A stretch of 64,000 nucleotides of DNA from Notospermus geniculatus (lineage: Eukaryota; Nemertea; Pilidiophora; Heteronemertea; Lineidae). Positions 44,583 through 57,151 of this stretch are shown here, in pieces. The notes below the pieces were generated by a model. The model had not been told where the DNA came from and ran no database searches. It worked only from the letters and a program-made list of their open reading frames with translations. The translations under genes and the position numbers were made by a program. The stretch spans positions 138,826 through 202,825 of the forward strand of contig NMRB01001302.1 in NCBI GenBank assembly GCA_002633025.1, given 5' to 3'. The number at the start of each line of letters is the position of its first letter. Within the stretch, counting starts at the first letter, position 1.

Positions 44583-44964
44583 GTGTCCCAGGTCAGTCCA
44601 GACAGTCATTCATGACAGTACAGGGTCTATACAATGGCCAGACTGTCACTCAGACTGTCGTAGGCCTATTGTTACTCTTCATTGTCCTGTTAGATCATCA
44701 CTGCTCGGTCACTTACCGGGTGATCTGAAGTGACTTATTGAATCAGACACAAAACATTGGGCGCTGTTTATACAATAGTGTTATGTCATATTTCTCTGGA
44801 CAGTCCGATGACCAAGACAGTCCTGAATAGGTAACAACTCTATTAAGTCCGGTTCTATTAAGCTCGGAGAGCATAGCCGAGTATAATCCGAATCTAAATT
44901 GAACCAGATCAACACCTGTGTTTTGTCTAGGATTGGCAATAAGTCCGGGTCTATTTGTAGTATT

Positions 44965-45086
44965 AGGGAGTTTTCGCAAATCCCCCGAAACGCGAACGCC
45001 AAACCCATTGTTCGATGCCACGAAGAGGGCACCGAACAAAAAGGACAGACGTTCGCGTTGGCGTTTCGGGGGCTTTGCGAAAACTC
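44965..45086. mobile_element. AGGGAGTTTTCGC foldback in intron of copy 2
   Basis: AGGGAGTTTTCGCAAATCCC and CCGAAACGCGAACGCCAA are inverted at the right. The insertion point is the TATTA in TTTGTAGTATTATGTTCGG, which is intact in copy 1 (near 13118) and occupied by a different foldback in copy 3. Confidence 0.85.
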
Positions 45087-45257
45087 TATATTATGTTCGG
45101 CGACAAGTGGCTTAAGATCGCTTCCAACATTGCACATGCTCAAAAGTACCAGAACTATATATGCGCTCCGCCTATCCCACCTGTAGCCGAACCAGCTAAT
45201 ATGAAATCCTGTAGTGTAAGAGCAAGTCATGAAATATCCGGTCTTATTTATACTCGG

Positions 45258-45569
45258 ATCATCTTCGATGATCGAAGGCCGATCTGCTCACCACTACGTT
45301 ACACCGCACATCACCCTTCGAGAAAGTGACCGGTCCACGGCGTATCTGCCGCCTCGAGAAGAAGAGGCCAATCAGAATCGCTGTGGTTGTAAAATTTGAA
45401 TCGTGGAACAAATAGTGGTAGCCGAAGACCCAATATAAAGTGTCATATGATTGGTCGACCGGTAAAGTTGGCATGGTGCCAAGATACGTCGCCGACTGTC
45501 TATTTCTCGAAGGGTGATGTGCGATGTAACGCAGTGGAGAGCAGATCGGCCTTCGATTATCGAAGATGA
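45258..45569. mobile_element. 312-bp foldback, CATCTTCGATGATCGAAGGC ends
   Basis: CATCTTCGATGATCGAAGGC with CGATCTGCTC is inverted at the right. TCGAAGGGTGATGTGCG blocks also pair. Copies 1 and 3 read straight through (CCCGGATAGAC). Confidence 0.8.
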
Positions 45570-46917
45570 CCCAGATAGACACCGGTCCTAATAAGCCCCG
45601 GTACAAAGCTGCAATGGAAGCGCAGCTATATATGACCGGTGTTGCGAAGATGGTAGAAAAAGATGGAGGCAAAAAGCGTTGACCCGACTTCCAACCTGCC
45701 ATGCAGACTTTCAAAAAGGCTGTTTATTTTGAACAACCGCTGAAAAAGTTAAAAGTTCCGACCTGCCACGCCGACTTTCAAAAAGTCGGTTTTTGATCAG
45801 AACATGATTAGGTGCCCTATTTGTTTGATTATCGACGATGTGTGTGAGAATTACTGTATCGCGCCTCCGTAACAACATTACCATACAGAATTTTCAAATT
45901 GGCAACAATATCATTACCTTTACGTTTGGGCTGTTCTTTTTTTCAGGAAAATATCCGAAGAAATGGTGGACTACAGCGTCAAGAAATGTTACCGCTTGTA
46001 AGGGGAACCAAGGGATTTAGCAGAAACTTATATTATTCGGATACAACAAAAGAAATAATCTTGACCTTTTCGAATCATCACAGAGTTGTTTTCGTGAGCT
46101 ACACTTCTGAAGTGGTGCCGAAAAACAGATCGATCCACTACACTGTTAAAAAGCTGTTCACGTTAGAAGGCTACATTAGATGGCAACAAGTATTCGGCAA
46201 CATAATCAGATGTTACTTTCAGCAGCATGAATATTGGAAGATATTGACACTAAACGGGACAGTGTTGGGTCAGTTTCCATTTTTTTCGAATTTCCGCGGT
46301 GCTAATTATGACCTCATCTGGATTTACGAGGGTGAAGAAGATATGTACCACGGTCACATGCTGGCAATATTCGTCAGAAAGAAACGTGGAAATATGAAAA
46401 AGCTGTATGCTTATGTACTCGACTATCAGATCATCGCCGGAAAGCTACGTCATTCACATTTGATGAAAAATAGAAATATTTATTCAAAAGAAAGCAAGCG
46501 GATGCCAATCCCTTTGTCCTTATATGAATTGACTATAAATCCCTTTACCAGGGATATATTTACAACAATAAGTCATTCTAATAAAAAGGTGACCATTGAA
46601 CAAACCCTGAAGAAGTTTAATTACAACAAAAGAAGAACCTACAAGTTGAAAATAAAAAGTTGGAGGTTGGACCAACTTGCTTTTGATGACGTCGGGATGC
46701 GGTTGCTTTTTGTGTCCAACTTCAATATGATTATTTCTGTTCGTCTGTAAAATAGTCGTAACGGTTTTTCTCCCATTGATACCGGCCGAGTTTTACTTCA
46801 TGTAAAAAGGAAGACGCGGATCTTTCCGGTTGTCGATAGCCATAGACAACTGATTCTGATGAGCGATGATACCAAGAGTGCTCTTGTGGTGTGTAAGATA
46901 TCAACTGGCTTGATCTT

Positions 46918-47195
46918 TTAAAGCCCGACTGTATTGAATTTGAAAAACGCAAATCATCGCCGCGATTCTTGACGTCCGTGCACGACGTCAGTGTAGTGTA
47001 AAATGTACTGCGCTCTACATTATACATTAGAGTTCTCCCTGCAGTTTTTTTCAATGTGTGCTCAAAACTAGGCCTTGATTATCTGAAATGCGTATCGGGC
47101 AAGGATTTTCGGGACCTTCACAAGCTGTGAGACCTCTATGTGCTCTCTCCTAACATTTTGAAAATATCGTAAAATTCAATACAGTGGGGCTTTAA
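46918..47195. mobile_element. TTAAAGCC foldback element, member B (at the stop codon)
   Basis: TTAA at 46918-46921 contains the ancestral stop codon TAA of copy 2, and TTAA recurs at 47192-47195. Ends TTAAAGCCC and inverted GGGCTTTAA; the full interior matches members A and C. The shared 3' flank (AGAAGCTTT) resumes at once after it. Confidence 0.85.
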
Positions 47196-49612
47196 GAGAA
47201 GCTTTCGAGTTTCGCCAGTCAAGTAAACATAAACGATATTTCCAAGATAGCTTCAAGTTATAAAAATATAGTACACACATGAAGCAAAAGGATATTGTTA
47301 GGGAATTGTATCGGACAAGACTTCTGCGGCCAGTATTTGAAATACATGTGCACTATCGCATGTACCCCGCGTTACCGATCAGTCGAGTCAGAAATTTATG
47401 AGCCCAGAGAACAATCAAGACAGCGTCAGATCACGCTCAAGAATATGTATCCTCACTGGCGTCCATCAGGTGTATGGCCTGCCACACATGTCACCAGTTC
47501 GGATATTCATTTATCTTCCATTAGCGAGATCTATTGACCACGACGCTAATGACCCACTAATAGTGCGTGTGTTTGCCGCTTTTTGAAATTTTTGGATTGA
47601 TATACTAACCGTCACTAAAAGACTAATATGACCAAGATTCGATAACTGCTTCACCCTCGATCACAGAGGAATTCAATTTTTTCTTTAAAACGTGCTGGAA
47701 AATGCCAGTTTTTCATGCATTCTTCACACAACATGGAACAGGGCAATGTATAGTTTGTTCAACATAAATCTTAGAATTCTTCATCGATTCATGACCAATT
47801 TGGTTTTCATGAAAAACTAAGGAATTCGAATATCGCGTTTTAATAACATTTTGAATGGGGATATTGGCAAGATTTCATTTTTTCTCTTTGATATGTAATG
47901 TTCATGAGGTGTTGTTGGGCAAGATACTGTATCTGCGAGACAAAACCCAAATGTATGCATACTACATGGATAGATCACATCGTCTAACTTTGCCCCAAAT
48001 AAACATAATCAATAAATCAACATGATAAGGTATGAATATCTATTGGTTTTACAATGGTTTTCCAATGTTATTGAATTGTGCGATTTGTACTTATTGTGGT
48101 TTGTTTAGCATTGCTGAGAAATCGATAAAACTGAAAGAATTCACTTGAATACTGATACTGATCACGTGAGTGATCGAATGAAGAGGCAGAAAGGTGTTCT
48201 GAGCATCTCATATAAGACGGTACGCGTATTTACCATACCTCCGAAAGACCATGTTTTAACCCAGATACGTTAAGTGTTCGACTTACGAGGTAAACTCACG
48301 TGTGGACTATATCAGCTAAAATCGTTTTACTGCCGAAGTAATGTCGGAGGATTTTTTAAAAGATTAACAACCAGTGTGGCTGTAATCTAACCTCCCCAGG
48401 ACCCTTATTCGCAATAGGGTGTTTCGTTCCTAGGACAGTTGTTCCTGGGGACATTCTTTCCTCTCACCCCGCTGCAATATAGGCCAACAAAATGAGGAGA
48501 GGTCACGGGGCGACGATATCAGGCGTTTAATTGCTTAAAGCTGTACGTGTATAAAATAAAGGATCATCTGAATATTTTCAATGGAGAGGAAAAGGCTCAG
48601 CTGCTCAGCTTCCCCATCTCTAAGGATAAAGACGTTGGTTGTCACTTACAAAATAGGCTACCGTCAGGTGCTACATACAGGTACAATGCTTGAGTTCTTT
48701 TGCGTGCGAAATATAGCATGACGTGATATTGTGTCCGTCGCTTGATTCAAGCCACGAAGCACGAGCCAGCTTCTCTACTTTACTTAGTCACAGTTGGGCA
48801 ATTCTCCGGTAACGGAAGTACATTTTAATGGTAATTTTCAACATTGATTCTTAAATTATAAAAAAAATTAAGTAACGTAGTATGAAGTTATGTTCCACGT
48901 CTATTGAGAAACGACTCTCAGCATCAACTACCATGCCACGCTTGGTGATGTAAGCAATTGTTATTGCAGTGACGGAATTAATCAGAGTGTCATTCCGTTA
49001 CCAGCAATAGAGTCCAACGAAATTGATTCCGAAGATAGAGCAAACGCCTGCAGTGATTTCCATATTGTTACTGGCTGAAAGGAACCATGATTGGGAGACA
49101 ACAGACGTAGGGCAGAGCCTTCTATAATTTGCACCAGAATCCAGTGAAACCTCGATCATTTCAGGGAATAAGATTTCGTTGTTAGTGCCAAGGTTTCGCT
49201 CAGCCACACTTTAATCCATCGACGATCATCACAGGCAGACGGTTTCAACATGAGATATTATTTCTTCTAAGACAATTTCCGATCGTTTAAAAAATATGGT
49301 GTCGGTGTATTTGAGACCTGTAGGCCGATATCATGTTAATCTTGCCAAAGAACATTTTCTAATTTGCAGTGTTGTGGATGTCGTATATGTATGTTACATC
49401 TCGTCAAGATTAAAACTAAACGACCTGTATGGTTCATGGACGCTGTTTGCCCTTTTGTTGGCACCGATGCTTTACTGCCTATTGCTGTCCATAGCGTGTT
49501 TTGTAGATAACCGGACCTGTCCATACTTCCGTGAGGTGTATTTGAACACTCGCTGAGGAGGGCTACCAGTGAATGTTCCGTCAGAAGACTCCAAATGCAT
49601 CTGTCGTCGAAG

Positions 49613-52600
49613 ATGGCAGACTGCCGGTTTCCCGAGGAAATAGGGCTCGATATGCTGCCATGCGAATTCAATTATCGAAAGGATGTCGGGAAAAGGCAAT
49701 ACCTTGCGACATATGTGAGCGTACACATTACGACATTCCACGAAACCTTATACACATCTGGATTTTATATACGATCCATATTATACTGTTCAAGTTTGTG
49801 CTTGTTTCACAGGTCATCAGCTTTTATTTATGACCTTGGCAGTGGCACGTGCTTTCTACAGCGAGAGTATTCTGCAAGGGAATTATGTAAACAAGACGTT
49901 CCAATGAACCGCAGCAGACGATTGATGGCCCTGAAGGTGATAAATTAGTTACACCATCAAAAATTTACGGCACTCAGACAACAATGTCTGGAGCGTGCAG
50001 TAGTAGGCCTACGTTGAGACGAGATAGATCGGTGATCGAATAAGAAAACAGCAAACCCTCCTCATTCTTCAAGAGGCTCGTGCGTTAATTTGTCGTTATT
50101 AGTAATCAGCTCGAAGGTTAAAACACATCCTTGAAACCTGCATAAAATCATAGATTTTCGAAAACAAGGCGCCATTTTGTTTATCTAGCCAAATGGCTGG
50201 AAATGGCAAAGCAAAACAACGTTCGACAGTAATTGTAAAATCTGAAGGCGTTACTCCACCAGACACATTAGAGAGGTTAAGATCTTGAACGCGAACGACA
50301 AACGTGAACGGGAATGACGTCATTGTCGTTCCCGTGAAAAAGTCTCGTATATCTGGTTAAGAAGTGAATTAACGATGAACGTGAACGCAATCTATAGTTT
50401 AAGTAATTGGGCATGCATTGTACGTGTGTCTCGAACAATGGCCGTTTATATTGGTACAATCTCCGACGCTGAGGTCAGACGATTTCACCTTATTGACTCT
50501 GCCACCTGCAGGTCCGGACTATTTCAGCGGAGGATCGTATATATACGTCACAGTGGTTTTCCAGTAATGCCAAGTGGAATTGAAGTATTTCATGGTTTTA
50601 TCTACAAACGACACCCACGTGACCCAAATTAATTCGCGTTCTTGTCTATGTTCAAACGACAAATCGCCTCTTTCTACGTTCACCTCTTCCGAGAACGCAA
50701 TCGGGTGGCGAGAAGCAGTGACGCAATGCCAGACTTTATTGCCCACGGTTAGTAGTTATGCAATGGGAAGAATGTTGCCGGCACAATTGAGCGTGGCCTA
50801 ACTGACCCTCTACAAACATTACATCATGCCTATTGGATTGATTCCTTGAATATGGGGTTCACAGCCAAGACCTCCTTAAGAAAATCTGCCTTGGCAATTC
50901 ATTCGGATTACCTAAGCCCGGGACCTCCTTCAGGACAAAAGATTTAGGAAGAGGAATTCCTGTACACGAAACGGCGTTCGAACGCGCCTGGGTTAGTCAC
51001 GTGGCTGCCTATTGACGTCACTCGCGTTCATGTTTGTCGTTCGCGTTCAGGATCTTAACCTCACTATTATGTCGATACTTTCTGTCAGCCAACTCTCGAC
51101 AGAAATGTCAATCGTCTATCCACTTCAAATTAAAAAGACTTCCGAAAATTTCTCTGCACTCTCGGAAGTAACTGTCGTTTTGTTATCCACTAGAGATTTT
51201 CTCTGAGACAGCAACTTCTAACAGTGAAAACTGTCTAGTGGTGCAGCAGTAGCGCCTTACGCGGCAAAATGTCTAGTGGTGCAGCAGTAGCGCCTTAAGC
51301 GGCAAAAAAGTTTTTTTCACAAAATTACTGTGATGGCCTTTTATCCATCCTGGGAACCTTCCGACCACTTTGGCACAATTTTGAAAAAACAAAATTTCTT
51401 GCTTAAAGGAGCTCGACGTCCAAGTTGTAAACAAACTGGTTTGTTTACAAACAGTGGCCAGCAAACTAGTTTTATTCCTTCGTGGAGGTGGCAGCACCAG
51501 TAGCGCCCCGTGATCGTTAGACAGGCGCCCGGTCCAATGCAACTCACTCACGATATTCACGTCAGTACAAATCACCGACAATAGGTGGCAGCACCGCAGG
51601 CGTCGTGTGGATAGAGAACCAGTGAGTGTTTACAACTTGGACGTCGAGCTCCTTTAAGAAAGGTGTCTGCCGAGCCATCTGGCATTGTGCCATTTTCAAA
51701 AACTGAACCCATACGCACTTATAATACCCATATAGTGCTGACCCTTACCTTAACATTTTCTTTTCGACCTCTGACCCTAACCTATAACTCTACCCCCATC
51801 CCATCCTTATCTTACCATCACTTACATAATCAACCCCAGCGCGTTAAACAACCGTTCAAAAAGTTGTCCCTCTCGCGGCCATAAGAGTAACAATAAAATG
51901 TAGAGTGTACTTGCTGAAAGGTTCAGGAAAAAAATCCCCACCTGGCGTACTTTTACAATGTGAGGGAAAAATGTGTCTGTATAATTTGGTAGATGGAACA
52001 CTATGTTGCATCAAACATGAAGCTTTATGACATAAGCTGCGCTTCCATTACAGGAAAAGCCGGTATTTGTCCGGGCTTATTCTGCTTCCATTACACATGT
52101 CCACGTTTAATAAGTCCGCTGTAGTAGAAACCCGACATTGCCCGGTGATACAGATTGCCCCAGGCAATAATGAAATGGTCCATGGACCATGTGCTCACCT
52201 GTGGGTGAATGTCCCAGAAGAACAGATGACAACTGCATGTTCAAGTGTAGGCCTAGGCCTAGGCCTATTTTGTACAGCTAGGCCTAACAGGGCAGGGTAG
52301 GCCTAGCCTAGGCCCTTGGCCTACTAGCCTAGTCCTAGGCAGATTGGGCCCATCATTAAAGAAATCAAAGTCTTTGACTGATCATGGTTGTATGACAAGA
52401 ATGTGTCAAAATACCAAGGCCTACCTGCACTTTTAAGNTTACCTTAACCTTTTCCTTTCTAGTCCTGACCGTAACCTATAACCCTACCCATCCCTACCAT
52501 GCCCCCACTGACATAATCAACCCCCAGCGTGTTGAAAAACCGTTGAAATTTTTTTTCTAAACCTGAAGCTTCATGACATACATGTAAGCTGCGCTTCCAT

Positions 52601-54442
52601 TACAGAAAAAGCCGGTTTGTCCGGGATTATTCTGCTTGCATTACACATGTCGATGTTTAATAAGTTCGGTTCTCAATAAGTCCGGATCTATTAAGCTCGG
52701 TAGCGGAGTATACTCCGAATCTAAACTGAACCAGATCAACACCTGTGTTTTCTCTAGGTTTGGCAATAAGTCCGGCTCTATTTGTAGTATTAGGGAGGTT
52801 TCGCAAGCGCCCGGTTAGGCCATACGACGACGTTTATCTATTGTTTGGGTATACCCACACAATAGATAAACGTTTTCGTAGGGCCTAACCGGGCGCTTGC
52901 GAAACCTCCCTATTTTGTTATGTTCGGCGACAGGTGGCTTAAGATTGCTTCCAACATAGCGCATGCTCAAAAGTACCAGAACAATATACGCGGTTCACTC
53001 CACGTATCCCATCTGTAGCCAAACCAACTTACCTGAAATCCTGTAGTGCAAGCGCAAGTCATGAAATATCCGGTCTTATTTATACCCGGATAGACCCCGG
53101 TCCTAATGAGCCCGGGTATAAAAGGTGCAGCTATATATGACCGTTATTGCGAAGATGGTAGACATGGTAGAAAAAGATGGAGGCAAAAAGCGTTGACCCG
53201 ACTTCCAACCTGCCGCGCAGACTTTCAAAAAGACGGTTAATTTTGAACAACCACTGAAAAAGTTAAAAGTTATTTACGACCTGCCACGCCGACTTTCAAA
53301 AAGTCGGTTTTTGATCACAATATGATTAGATGCCCTATTTATATGGTTATTGACGATGTTTGTGAGAATTACTGTATCGTGCCTCCGTGACCACATTACC
53401 ATACAGAATTTTCAAACTGGCAGCAATATCATTGCCTTTACGTTTGGGCTGTTTTTTTTTTCAGGAAAATATCGGAAGAAATGGTGAACTAGAACGTCAA
53501 GAAATGTTACCGCTTATAAGGGGAACCAAGGGATTTAGCAGAAACCTATATTATTCGGATACAACAAAAGAAATAATCTTGACCTTTTCGAATCATTACA
53601 GATTTGTTTTCCTGAGCTACACTTCTGAAGTGGTGCCCAAGAACAGATCAATCCACTACACTATTAAAAATATGTTCACGTTAGAAGGCTACATTAGATG
53701 GCAACAAGTATTCGGGAACATAATCAGATGCTATTTCCAGCAGCATGAATATTGGAAGATATTGACACTAAACGGGACAGTGTTGGGTCAGTTTCCAAGT
53801 TTTTCGAACCTCCGCGGTGGTAATTATGACCTCATCTGGATTTATGAAGGCGAAGAAGATATGTACAGCGGTCACATGCTTGCGGTATTCGTAAGAAAGC
53901 AACCTGGAAATATGAAAACGCTGTATGTTTATGTACTCGACTACCACATCATCGCCGGAAAGCTACATCATTCACATTTGATTAAACATAGAAATATTTA
54001 TTCAAAAGTGGGCAAGTGGATGAAAAACTCTTTGCACTTCTTTGAATCGACTATAAATCCCTTTACCAGGGATATATATACAGCAATAAGTCATTCTAAT
54101 AAAAAGGTGACCATTGAACAAACCCTGAAGAAGTTTAATTACAACATAAGAAGAACCTACAAGTTGAAAGTGAAAAGTTGGTTGTTGGACCAACTTGTTT
54201 TTGATGACGTCGGGATGCAGTTGCTTTTTGTGTCCAACTTCAATATGATTATTTCTGTTCGTCTGTCAAATTGTCGTAACGGTTTTTCTCCCATTGATAC
54301 CGGCCGAGGTTTACTTCATCTAAGAAAGGGGACGCGGGTCTTTCAGGTTGTCGATAGCTATAGACAACTGATTCTGATGAGCGAGAGTTCCAAGGAGAGC
54401 GCTCTTGTGGTGTATAAGATATCACCTGGCTGGTTCTTTTAA
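49613..54442 (+). CDS. Unrecognised two-exon paralogue, copy 3 (intact)
   Basis: Exon 1 is 49613-49936 (108 codons, donor AAG/GTGATA) and exon 2 is 53465-54442 (325 codons plus TAA, after a T-rich CAG acceptor). Both are phase 0 and give 433 residues. The start ATGGCAGAC matches copy 1. An in-frame ATG 18 bases upstream is not shared by the others. Blocks nearly identical to copy 1 include the region of SIHYTIK, QQVFGNIIRCYF, TLNGTVLGQFPSFSN, STINPFTRDI and YKISPGWFF. Differences are scattered and many are third-position, as expected for a gene under constraint. The intron of 3.5 kb is inflated by an element at 50273-51062, one at 51403-51657, a foldback at 52792-52913 and a suspicious duplication around the N at 52438. 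The stop codon lies inside the TTAA used by the 54443-57151 insertion and is preserved. Confidence 0.8.
50273..51062. mobile_element. 790-bp TIR element in intron of copy 3
   Basis: GAGGTTAAGATC then GAACGCGAACGACAAACG at the left; the inverse at the right ends GGATCTTAACCTC. Copy 1 lacks it. The frame at 50375-50632 is not recognisable. Confidence 0.75.
51233..51306. repeat. Two tandem copies of a 38-bp unit
   Basis: TGTCTAGTGGTGCAGCAGTA followed by GCGCCTTA and GCGGCAAAA is present twice in a row. Confidence 0.8.
51403..51657. mobile_element. TTAA-flanked foldback, TTAAAGGAGCTCGACGTCCA ends
   Basis: TTAAAGGAGCTCGACGTCCA then AGTTGTAAACA is inverted at the right end. TTAA is at both borders. 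Confidence 0.8.
52118..52438. other. Suspect join: intron segment present twice around an N
   Basis: The block 51690-52117 and the block starting 52439 are two versions of the same intron segment (both with TTACCTTAAC, CCTAACCTATAAC or CGTAACCTATAAC, AATCAACCCC and TTCCATTACACATGTC). They meet through 320 bases of unrelated GGCCTA-rich sequence and a single N. This looks like two haplotypes or two copies joined in assembly, or a real partial duplication. Confidence 0.6.
52792..52913. mobile_element. AGGGAGGTTTCGC foldback in intron of copy 3
   Basis: Near-identical to 19935-20060, with AGGGAGGTTTCGCAAGCGCC ends and inverted AATAGATAAACG. It occupies the same TTTGTAGTATTA site that holds another foldback in copy 2 and is empty in copy 1. 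Confidence 0.85.
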
Positions 54443-57151
54443 GAGTCGCAATCTGAGAGAATGGCAATGGGTGTGGAGTTGACCCCCATAGAAATTGATG
54501 AAATTTAGTACATAGGTTGATAAGGATGTCTTATGGAAAACCCCAAAATTTTAGGTCCGTACTCGTTATTCTGGCTGTAGTGTCCCCTACACTGTTAGAA
54601 AAAACAGAAGATTTTACAGAAAATATTTTACAGAATCGTGCTGTAATTCATAAATACTCCAAATAATCTCTTGTTAAACAGATATTTCTGTTGAATAACG
54701 GGTGTCGTGATATATTGACAAGTACTTTTGTAAAATGACGGAGCTTCTGTAGTTTAACGGTAGCTTCTTAATTTTAACCATAAATTTACGGGCTGTACTG
54801 TTGATATACTGCACTNGTCAACTAGGGTCTTGTTTATAGTTGACACGAGACAGTGTAATGCATCTCACTTCACCTGACGACTGTTAACCCTCTCAGTCTA
54901 CACTAGTGTTAGATAAAAGCTGGCAGGCACTCACTGCAAGTGCAATCATCAGTTTGTGATTCTTCAGTGGTGCAGGAAAAAGTTTACAAAAACACCCAGG
55001 GCCCCACCCTTTTGGGGTATCGGGGTGGCGCAGTGGAAACATCGGCGCCTGCCACCACTGATGTCGCGGGTTCGATCCCCGGTCGTCCAAGTGGCTTTAT
55101 GTGGTCGAGAGGGCGATCTCTCCTCGACATCGTAGGTTTCCTCCGGTGTCTTCCTCCTACATATCATTAATATTGTCCAATATCATTAACATATCATTAA
55201 TATCGTCCAATATTGTTTGATGAGTAGCTATAATGCCCTAAGTGGGCGCTTGCACTCCTGAGATAATATTTTAACCCCACCCCTCTCCTCTGGCTTTTTA
55301 CAAGAATGGTTGTCAACTACGCCTTGTCCTCAAGCCTTGCCTTGTCCTGTGCCTATGATGCCTATGTTCATAGACCACATCCATGCTACCTTTTAAAGCA
55401 TTGCCTGCACTGTTGCAGTTGTATCCAATCAATCACTTTTGACACGGGTGACATACTTTGGCTTGGAGACAAGTATCGGTTTACTTAGGACATGTGGGGA
55501 GGCTGGGTGCTGACATTCCATTCACATTCCATGGACATTTGGCAGAGGAGTAAAAAGGGGGCGCCTCAATACCACATGTCCATTTCACGTCAATCCGGAG
55601 ACCTTTACAAATACCGTATGAAGAAGGATTAAGACAAGAAAGGGAAAACAATTTTCTGCAGTGACACATCGCTGAATTGAGTGGCTTCAGCAATAGGTGG
55701 TGCTGTATGATAAATTTGCAATATAGAACAAGTACAACAAATAAACCATGTTAGAATGATGTTCTATGTTATATTTGTTATACTTTCTGTTGAATTTAGT
55801 TTTTTTATTGGTAATCAATCATACAAGGCTACCTGTGGCCAAAGCAATTCAATGAAAGTACATAAAAAATTGTTTTGCCGTGGCACTTGGCTTGATTGAA
55901 CTGCTTTGATCTCAGGTGGCGTTGTATGATTAATATGCCATTAAAATCTAAATTCAACGAAAATAGAACAAATACAGGATGGAACACAGTTGGATCTATT
56001 GTCATGATCATTGTCACGTGATTTGTAGAGCTTATTCTTTGTTGTATTTGTCCTGTATGGTATATTTATCATACAGCGCCACCTACTGCTAAAGCAACTC
56101 TATCCAGCGTTGTTCCACTGCTGAAAATTGTTTTACTCATTGTCATAATCATCTTAACGATATTTGTAAAGGTTTCCCTTTGGCATGTTTCCGGGTTCAG
56201 AGGAAATGGACATGTGGTATTGCAGCGCCACCTATTGTTGTAATGCACCAAAGTGCCACTGTGTAACTTCCTATATTGTCTGCCATGATCATTCTGATGA
56301 TATTCCTGAAGGTTTCCCTTTGCCATCAATCTGTATTAAGGGAGAATTGACATGAGGCGTACAGAGCCCTCTGGTGGCAGAATTTCAATGTTTTCTTCTT
56401 TTCAATGTTTTAAAGCACCCCGAAAAGTGCTACAGAATGGGCCGAAGTGGTGACCCCATGAAATTCAGATGCTGGCCATGCTAAAACCCTGCATAGTGCC
56501 AAAGAGATTTTTGGTGAGCTATAAAGTGCAAGGATAGGAGCAGAGAAAACACCTTTGCTTGCCCAATATCATCTTGGATTAAAGCAGAAAATGTTTGACA
56601 AGTTGGGTGAAAAGGCAGTTATTAGCTTCTTTGGGGGTTAATAGCTTGGAAATCCAGCATTATGCCAAGGTGAACTCTTCTTTGTTTATTCACTGGACAT
56701 CCTTCTATCAACTCCATATTAAATTTCAATGGTACTCTCTTGGATAAAAATGTTAGTTCCTCCCAAAACTGTCGCTACTCTTCATTTTCTATTCTAACAC
56801 AAAGAAGGACTCCACCAGGTTATCCAAATTGCCACCAGGTGGTACTTATTTTTATAAAAAACCTGAAGTGTCGACAGATCATTTACCATCACTAATACTT
56901 CGGCACAATGTCCCAGCTAGCCATAATAATTCATCGAGTTGGCCTTGTTTTTCACAATTTTTCTCATTTTGGGGCCTGACCTCTTGTCTTACAGGGGGCG
57001 CTACAACCAGAAAAACAGGACTATGAACCTAAAATTTGGGGTTTTTCCATTAGACATCACTATCAACCTCTGTGCCAAATTTCATCAATTTCTAAGGGGG
57101 GTCAACTCCGCAACTTTTGGAAATATTGCCACTTTTCTCAGATTGCGACTC
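54443..57151. mobile_element. 2.7-kb element with TTAA duplication at the stop codon of copy 3
   Basis: Left end GAGTCGCAATCTGAGA and its inverse at the right; further inward GGAGTTGACCCCC and AGAAATTGATGAAATTT pair. TTAA stands at 54439-54442 (containing the stop TAA) and 57152-57155. The shared 3' flank resumes as GAAAAACTTTGGAG. The interior holds a tRNA-derived SINE, degenerate repeats of about 150 bases with GCCAAAGGGAAACCTT (55590-56330) and no transposase that I recognise. Part of the same family lies inverted at 62998-64000. Confidence 0.85.
55014..55275 (+). repeat. tRNA-derived SINE
   Basis: The tRNA-like head has A-box TGGCGCAGTGG and B-box GGTTCGATCCCC at proper spacing (55024-55080). 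A body follows with GGTTTCCTCCGGTGTC, a text also seen in conserved SINE central regions, then short TATCATTAATAT repeats as a tail. It is nested inside the 54443-57151 element. Confidence 0.7.

Larger units (their letters stand above)
43647..46921 (+). pseudogene. Unrecognised two-exon paralogue, copy 2 (late nonsense codon)
   Basis: Exon 1 is 43647-43970 (108 codons, donor AAG/GTGAGA) and exon 2 starts at 45947 after TTTTTTTCAG, both phase 0 as in copies 1 and 3. The second codon is TTA where the others have GCA. In exon 2 a single base difference makes TAA at 46748-46750 (TCA in copies 1 and 3), which would end the protein at 375 residues. The same frame is open without further damage to the ancestral TAA at 46919-46921, 57 codons on. 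The damage is therefore recent, or a shorter protein is made, or it is a sequencing error. The stop TTAA is also the target of a foldback element (46918-47195). The 5' flank is displaced by the 13.5-kb insertion ending 137 bases upstream of the ATG, so expression may be altered. Confidence 0.75.
21641..47400 (+). other. Duplicated gene unit 2 (expanded by about 20 kb of insertions)
   Basis: The block starting ATGGAACAGGGCAATGTATA at 21641 matches 47733 in unit 3. It continues in order at 24471-24663, 27526-28168, 29221-30046, 43503-47195 and on to about 47400. Everything between these segments is inserted DNA described separately. Segments inside 23481-24470 contain only repeats, a tRNA-like element and a foldback. 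Confidence 0.85.

Noticed and set aside
11800-54442. Assignment of the paralogues to DET1-like or F-box proteins
   Set aside because: Compared from memory; the conserved blocks do not line up with either family.
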